Source: Micromonospora cremea (GTDB taxonomy: Bacteria; Actinomycetota; Actinomycetes; Mycobacteriales; Micromonosporaceae). From it: a stretch of 64,000 bases of DNA. Positions 59,837 to 64,000 of this stretch are shown one piece after another; the first letter of the stretch is position 1; each line of letters starts with the position of its first letter. The stretch covers positions 620,001 through 684,000 of the forward strand of contig NZ_FSQT01000001.1 in the NCBI RefSeq assembly GCF_900143515.1, in the 5' to 3' direction. Under the pieces are notes generated by a model, which had not been told where the DNA came from, did no database searches, and saw only the letters and a program-made list of their open reading frames with translations. Made by a program: the position numbers and the translations under genes.

Positions 59837-60675
59837 CCCTCACCCGGACAGCCCGCCGAGACCCGCGGAGACGAACATCCTCCCCGGCGGGCAGGGGCAC
59901 CCGGGCGCGCCTGGTATCCGCGTTCTGGTTCGTGCTGCCCTTCGCCCTGCTCCTGATGGTCTGGGCGGTCGTGGTCGCGGCGACCGACACGCCGATGCGG
60001 ATCTTCCCGCAGGTAAGCGACGTGGGGGCCGCCATCCGGGACATGTGGGCCAGCGGCGACCTCCTGCGGCACCTTGGTGCCAGCCTGCGGCGGGTCGGGG
60101 TCGGCGCTCTGCTCGCCGTGGCGACGGCCCTGCCGTTCGGCATCGCGCTCGGCGCTAGCCCCCGACTCGCGGCGTTCTTCACGCCACTGCTGCGCTTCTC
60201 GGTCGCCCTGGCCGGCATCGCGTGGATCCCGATCGCGACGCTCTGGCTCGGCTACACCGACAAAGCGGTGATCTTCATCGTGTGGAACGCGATGTTCTTC
60301 GCGCTCACCTACAACGCGCTGCTCGGCGTCCAGCAAATTCCGATCGAACTGATCCGCGCGGCGCGGTCGATGGGTACCGGCCGGCTACGGATGTTCTGGG
60401 AGATCCTGCTGCCAGGGGCGCTGCCCAGCGTGGTGACCGGGCTGCGGATCGGCCTCGGCTACGGCTGGCGCGGCCTGGTCGCTGCCGAGATCATCGCCAG
60501 CAGCGCGGGCCTTGGGTACGCGCTGTTCCTGGCGCAGAAGAGCTTCGACACCGACGTGGTCATCGCCTCCATGGCGATCATCGGCGTGCTCTGGCTGCTG
60601 ATGGACCGGTTGGTCCTGGCGCCGCTGGAGCGGCGCACGGTTGAGCGGTGGGGCATGAAGATGGCGGTGAGCTGA
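59833..60675 (+). CDS. ABC permease, SsuC/TauC type (1)
   Basis: A 280-residue inner-membrane permease. About six membrane segments; the EAA loop is ELIRAARSMGTGRLRMFWEI followed by LLPGALPSVVTGLRIG. ATG 59833 overlaps the binding-protein stop by four bases. It partners with the second permease, which starts one base after its stop codon. Confidence 0.92.
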   Translation: MTLTRTARRDPRRRTSSPAGRGTRARLVSAFWFVLPFALLLMVWAVVVAATDTPMRIFPQVSDVGAAIRDMWASGDLLRHLGASLRRVGVGALLAVATALPFGIALGASPRLAAFFTPLLRFSVALAGIAWIPIATLWLGYTDKAVIFIVWNAMFFALTYNALLGVQQIPIELIRAARSMGTGRLRMFWEILLPGALPSVVTGLRIGLGYGWRGLVAAEIIASSAGLGYALFLAQKSFDTDVVIASMAIIGVLWLLMDRLVLAPLERRTVERWGMKMAVS

Positions 60676-60676
60676 G

Positions 60677-61564
60677 ATGGCGGACGCAGTCGCAAACCGG
60701 GACCGCGCCGGTCGGGGCGGCGCCCTCCCAGGGCGAGCCGCGAAGCGCGGCCGCAACCGTCGGATCACCGCCTGGCGGCACCGGATCACCCGTAACGGCC
60801 TGGTCCGGACGCTAGGCCCCTTCGTGCCGATCATGTTCCTCTGGTGGCTCGCCGCAGAGCTGGAGCTCTTCCCGGGAGCGTTCTTCGTCGGCCCGGACGC
60901 CGTGCTGGCCGAGTTCCTCGACCTAGTTCGCAAGGGCGTGTTGCCGGGCTATCTCTCGGACTCGCTCACCCGGCTCGCCTACGGGGTGGGCGTCGGGCTG
61001 CTCATCGGCCTACCGCTGGGCTTCCTGGTGGCGATCTCGGCCTGGGCCCGGCGGCTGACCTGGCCGCTGCTGCTCTTCTTCCAGGCCATCGCCGACATCG
61101 CCTGGCTGCCCATTGTGATCGTCTGGTTCGGCTTCAGCCTGACCGCGGTCACCTTCGTCATCGTCTACACCATCGTCTTCCCGCTAATCCTCGCCGTCGT
61201 CGCGGGTGTCGAGCAGGTGCCCCAGGAACTGCTCCGGGCCGCGCGCAGCCTCGGCGCCGGCCGGTTCCGGGTCTTCGTGGAGGTCATCGTGCCAGGGGCG
61301 CTCCCGTCGGTGGCCGGCGGCATCCGGACGGGTCTCGGCTACGGCTGGCGGGCCCTGATCGCCGCCGAGATCATCGTCGGCACCAGCGGCATCGGCTTCA
61401 TGATGTTCGACGCGCGCCGGGTCGGCGACGTCTCGGAGGTGTTCCTCGGCATGATCGTTCTCGGCGTCCTGTGGTACGCGATGGACGCCCTCATCCTGGC
61501 CCCGTTCGAGCGGGCCACCGTGGAGCGTTGGGGAATGGTGCGACAAGTGGAGGCAGCGAAGTGA
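60677..61564 (+). CDS. ABC permease, SsuC/TauC type (2)
   Basis: A 295-residue permease with a basic cytoplasmic N-terminus (RAAKRGRNRRITAWRHRITR) and the EAA loop ELLRAARSLGAGRFRVFVEV then IVPGALPSVAGGIRTG. Two different permeases in one SsuC-type system are less common than a homodimer, so the channel is probably heterodimeric. Its stop overlaps the GTG start of the ATPase gene. Confidence 0.92.
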   Translation: MADAVANRDRAGRGGALPGRAAKRGRNRRITAWRHRITRNGLVRTLGPFVPIMFLWWLAAELELFPGAFFVGPDAVLAEFLDLVRKGVLPGYLSDSLTRLAYGVGVGLLIGLPLGFLVAISAWARRLTWPLLLFFQAIADIAWLPIVIVWFGFSLTAVTFVIVYTIVFPLILAVVAGVEQVPQELLRAARSLGAGRFRVFVEVIVPGALPSVAGGIRTGLGYGWRALIAAEIIVGTSGIGFMMFDARRVGDVSEVFLGMIVLGVLWYAMDALILAPFERATVERWGMVRQVEAAK

Positions 61565-62358
61565 CCGCGCTTGAGATCAGTGAGCTCGCCAAGGACTACG
61601 TCGACAGCTACACCGGTGACCAGGTCACGGCGATCGGCAACGTCTCCTTCACCGTCGAGGAGGGCGAGTTCGTCTCGATCCTCGGCCCCAGCGGTTGCGG
61701 GAAGACCACGGTGCTGAACATCATCGCGGGCTTCGTGGAGCAGACCTCGGGCGTGGTAAAGGTCGGCGGGCGAGTGGTTGACGGCCCGGGCCCGGACCGC
61801 GGCGTGGTGTTCCAGAGCCACGCCCTCTTTCCATGGAAGACGGTGCTGGGCAACGCGGTCTTCGGGCTGCGCATGAAGGGCGTGCCAGCCGCGCAGCGCC
61901 GGGCCACCGCGTTGGAGTACCTGGACCTGGTCGGGCTGGCGGGCTTCGAGAACAAATACCCGCATGAGCTCTCCGGCGGTATGCAGCAGCGCCTCGGGGT
62001 TGCCCGGGTGCTGGCCAACGAACCGGCCGTCATGCTGATGGACGAACCGTTCGCGAGCATCGACGCTCAGACCCGGCGCAAGCTCCAGGACGACCTCACC
62101 CGGGTGTTCGAGCTGCGCCGGCCCACCGTCTTCTTCGTGACCCACGACATCGACGAGGCGGTGTTCCTCTCCGATCGGGTGATCGTGCTGTCCCGGCGAC
62201 CGAGCCGGGTCCGGGAGATCGTGACCGTCGACCTGCCCCGGCCCCGACAGTGGCAGGCGACCACCGAACTCCCCGGGTTCCGCCGCATCGCTAACCACAT
62301 CACTGAGCTGCTGTCGGAGGGAGGGGAAAGTGAAGGGTCTGAGCTCGCTGCTGCGTAG
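61561..62358 (+). CDS. ABC ATPase, SsuB/TauB type
   Basis: A 265-residue nucleotide-binding subunit. Walker A GPSGCGKTT, Q-loop in VVFQSHALFPWKTV, signature LSGGMQQRLG, Walker B VMLMDEPFASID and H-loop FVTHDIDEAV. GTG start overlaps the upstream stop. Its last 29 bases overlap the start of the small membrane protein gene in another frame. Confidence 0.93.
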   Translation: MTALEISELAKDYVDSYTGDQVTAIGNVSFTVEEGEFVSILGPSGCGKTTVLNIIAGFVEQTSGVVKVGGRVVDGPGPDRGVVFQSHALFPWKTVLGNAVFGLRMKGVPAAQRRATALEYLDLVGLAGFENKYPHELSGGMQQRLGVARVLANEPAVMLMDEPFASIDAQTRRKLQDDLTRVFELRRPTVFFVTHDIDEAVFLSDRVIVLSRRPSRVREIVTVDLPRPRQWQATTELPGFRRIANHITELLSEGGESEGSELAAA

Positions 62359-62674
62359 GGCCTGGCGGACGCCCACCGCCCGGCGGATGGCCATCGTCCT
62401 GCTCCTGGTGGTCGGCTATCAGGCCTGGTTGGGGATACAAGCAGCGGGCAAGGTCGCCCCGGGCGTCGGCGACCAGCGCGACGTCCGCGGCCGGTTCGCG
62501 GTCAACGTCGAGCTCGACTTCGCCCCGGAGCGCTACCACATCCTCGAGCTGCAGAAGCACGGCCGGATCGCCGGCACCGACGGCAACACCGTGCGGCTGC
62601 GCTCGGTGTCAAAGGCCGGCGTCAACGCGCTGGCACGGGAGTACTGGATCGAACGGATCGCGCCCGGTCGCTGA
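62330..62674 (+). CDS. Small membrane-anchored protein of the transporter operon
   Basis: 114 residues: basic N-terminus (SLLRRAWRTPTARR), one hydrophobic segment at about 20-37 (MAIVLLLVVGYQAWLGI), then a beta-rich soluble domain of about 70 residues (RGRFAVNVELDFAPERYHIL, GNTVRLRSVSKAGVNALAR). GTG 62330 lies inside the ATPase gene behind GGGAGGGGAAA, a strong ribosome site. I do not recognise a family. The orientation predicted is N-in, so the domain is extracytoplasmic. A role as an accessory part of the importer is inferred from the overlap only. Confidence 0.7.
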   Translation: MKGLSSLLRRAWRTPTARRMAIVLLLVVGYQAWLGIQAAGKVAPGVGDQRDVRGRFAVNVELDFAPERYHILELQKHGRIAGTDGNTVRLRSVSKAGVNALAREYWIERIAPGR

Positions 62675-62697
62675 CCCGTAGGCCGCAGCCGGGCGCG
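62659..62697 (+). terminator. Hairpin at the end of the transporter operon
   Basis: Arms CGCGCCCGG (62659-62667) and CCGGGCGCG (62689-62697), 9 bp perfect with a 21-base loop containing the stop codon. A moderate terminator candidate. Confidence 0.45.
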
Positions 62698-62733
62698 CAC
62701 CCCAGCCCGGTTGGCTTACCCCCCCGCCGCCTC

Positions 62734-63404
62734 ATGAGCAACGCGGTCGCGCAGGCGTGCGCCGAATCGATCGCGCAGCAGAACAGCAACTTCCCCGTGG
62801 GTGTCGTGTGGCACGGAGGCGAACCCACCGCCACACCCGTCGACGTGTTCCGGGATCTGTTGGCCCCATTCGAGGACCTGCGGCGTGCAGGGAGTGTGCG
62901 GCACGAAATCCAGACGAACGCCACGCTGATCAACCGGCGGTGGTGCAAGCTGTTCGCCGCCTACGGATTCGACGTCGGGGTCAGCATCGACGGGCCCGGC
63001 CCGCTGAACCGCAACCGCCTGGACCGGGCCGGCAACCCGACGGACAGCCGGACCCTGCGTGGGATGCGGACCCAAGGCCGGTCTGCAGTATTCGGTGATC
63101 TGTGTCGTCACACCGGAGACCATTGATCACGCCGACACCCTCGTCGACGTCTTCACCGACCTGCCGGGCTGCCAGTCGGTGGGCTTCAACATCGCACCTG
63201 CGTTACGTCACCGAATTCGTCACCGCCCTCAACGGCTGCGCCGACCACTGCACCTTCCACGACTTCTGCGGTGGCGCCCAAGCCGGGAACCGCTACTTCG
63301 AGCACGCGACGTTCACCGCCCGCGAGACCACCTACTGCCGCACCACCCGACAAGCCCTCGTCCGCGCCACCGCGGACCACCTCATCCCTGAAGGAGGACC
63401 ATGA
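62734..63404 (+). pseudogene. Radical SAM/SPASM peptide maturase, decayed
   Basis: Three frames carry maturase segments in order. Frame 1 (62734 to about 63060): AVAQACAESIAQQNSNFPVG, VVWHGGEPTATPV, EIQTNATLINRRWCKLFAAY and VGVSIDGP. A shifted frame (about 63075-63190): LQYSVICVVTPETIDHADTL and LPGCQSVGFNI. A third frame to 63404: NGCADHCTFHDFCGGAQAGN, RYFEHATFTARETTYCRTTR. These match the radical SAM core after the CxxxCxxC motif and the C-terminal SPASM Cys region. The iron-sulfur N-terminus is missing, there are two frameshifts and much of the SPASM domain is deleted. It cannot be active. Confidence 0.75.
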
Positions 63405-63583
63405 CCAGCGCACTGGCCACACTCGTCAACGCCGCACCGGAACAGCTCGCCCGCCTCGGCGTCGACCCAGACCGGTCGGTAGCGTCGATCGGCGCAGCGA
63501 AGTTCGACAACCGCCCTGCCTGGGCCAACAAGGGCAAGTTCGACAGCCGGCCAGGCTGGGGCAACTGGAACAAGAAGAAGTAG
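63401..63583 (+). CDS. Putative cyclophane RiPP precursor peptide (AmcA-like)
   Basis: 60 residues. A leader-like N-terminal part (about 1-33, TSALATLVNAAPEQLARLGV) precedes a repetitive aromatic core: KFDNRPAWANK and KFDSRPGWGNWNKKK. Possible three-residue cyclophane motifs (aromatic-X-Asn/Ser/Lys) are F35-D-N37, W41-A-N43, F47-D-S49, W53-G-N55 and W56-N-K58. Its ATG overlaps the maturase stop (ATGA) with GAAGGAGG upstream. The core resembles actinobacterial multi-cyclophane precursors matured by radical SAM/SPASM enzymes, as I recall that family; the assignment is by motif only. The adjacent maturase is broken, so the peptide may be an orphan. Confidence 0.7.
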   Translation: MTSALATLVNAAPEQLARLGVDPDRSVASIGAAKFDNRPAWANKGKFDSRPGWGNWNKKK

Positions 63584-63654
63584 CCGCTGTAGGAGAGAAC
63601 GACCGGATGCGCGGGGTGGCGTGCCCACCCCGCGCCCACACAGGTTGAGGACAC

Positions 63655-64000
63655 ATGCGCACCACGACAGTCGGCGACGTGAAGATCCTGCTACCGGACC
63701 TCGACCCGGAGGACCTCGACCGCGTGACCGACCTGGCCGATGGCCTCACCGAGGCTTTCGTTGAGGGCGCGTCGTGGCGCGGTGTGCAGCTGGAGAACTG
63801 CAGCATCCGCAGCAGCCTGATCACCGGTGGCGACCTCAGTGAGAGCACCTGGGAAGCCGGCAGCCTCTACGGCTGCGACATCACCCGCACCGACTTCTCC
63901 GGCGCGGCCCTGACCGGCGTCACCATCGAACGGTGCGCCATCACCGGCTCACGGTTCACCGGCACCAGGCTCACCGACGTACGCCTCAAGGACGTCCTGT
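63655..64000 (+). CDS. Pentapeptide-repeat protein, truncated by window end
   Basis: 115 codons visible from ATG 63655 and still open at the last base. After a short N-terminal segment (LPDLDPEDLDRVTDLADGLT) the sequence shows regular five-residue periodicity of the A(D/N)LXX type: WRGVQLENCSIRSSLITGG, DLSESTWEAGSLYGCD, ITRTDFSGAALTGVTIE and SRFTGTRLTDVRLKDV. This predicts a right-handed quadrilateral beta-helix. It lies 71 bases after the RiPP precursor and is probably part of that cluster; function unknown (target mimicry or immunity is a guess). Confidence 0.75.
   Translation, partial: MRTTTVGDVKILLPDLDPEDLDRVTDLADGLTEAFVEGASWRGVQLENCSIRSSLITGGDLSESTWEAGSLYGCDITRTDFSGAALTGVTIERCAITGSRFTGTRLTDVRLKDVL

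Overview
The window is chromosomal DNA of a high-GC actinomycete. GC-rich third codon positions, GTG/TTG starts, RepSA-type and IS110/IS5/IS6 remnants, many Tat-exported proteins and LacI regulators fit a soil Micromonosporaceae or Streptomycetales-like organism; the genus cannot be fixed from sequence alone. No tRNA, rRNA or CRISPR array was seen. The content is almost entirely accessory: carbohydrate uptake and breakdown loci separated by patches of decayed mobile DNA.

Layout. 0.2-8.8 kb (minus): LacI regulator, oligopeptide-type ABC importer and GH1 beta-glucosidase, read as one beta-glucoside operon. 9.0-10.05 kb: four gene remnants (IS6 transposase, HxlR-type regulator, ABC exporter, GNAT). 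10.06-12.6 kb: endonuclease/phosphatase-fold protein and an NAD-dependent epimerase (minus). 12.88-25.7 kb (plus): a coupled operon with a Gfo/Idh/MocA dehydrogenase, RbsA/RbsC-type sugar importer, sugar isomerase and a 2000-residue exported ThuA/PQQ-dehydrogenase-like protein. 26.0-29.0 kb: insertion-sequence graveyard (an IS with recognisable inverted repeats, group II intron RT fragment, IS5 and IS3 fragments, a decapitated Tat protein). 29.0-40.9 kb: a probable arabinan/arabinoside regulon with three GH43 proteins, a LacI regulator, at least seven copies of a TGTTAGCGCTAACA-like operator and a broken sugar permease pair. 40.9-42.7 kb: RepSA-like plasmid/AICE remnant. 43.2-54.6 kb: an unusual cluster of exported enzymes (bicovalent FAD oxidase, SelA/DgaE-like PLP lyase, RidA, metal amidohydrolase, mannonate dehydratase) with cytoplasmic KDPG aldolase, a cupin and a solitary GroEL. 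55.1-62.7 kb (plus): LysR regulator, then SDR, RraA, 2-keto-3-deoxysugar kinase and a TauT/SsuC-type ABC importer. 62.7-64 kb: a decayed radical SAM/SPASM maturase, an intact putative cyclophane RiPP precursor and a pentapeptide-repeat protein running off the end.

How it may work together. The clearest candidate for a new system is 43.2-58.7 kb. A ChitO-like flavin oxidase, a deacetylase-family amidohydrolase, a DgaE-like ammonia-lyase and RidA, all with export signals, could turn an N-acetylamino sugar into 2-keto-3-deoxygluconate outside the cytoplasm. The product could then be imported, phosphorylated by the PfkB kinase and cleaved by the KDPG aldolase. This chain is inference from family membership and co-location. 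The 29-41 kb regulon is better supported, because the operators are directly visible.
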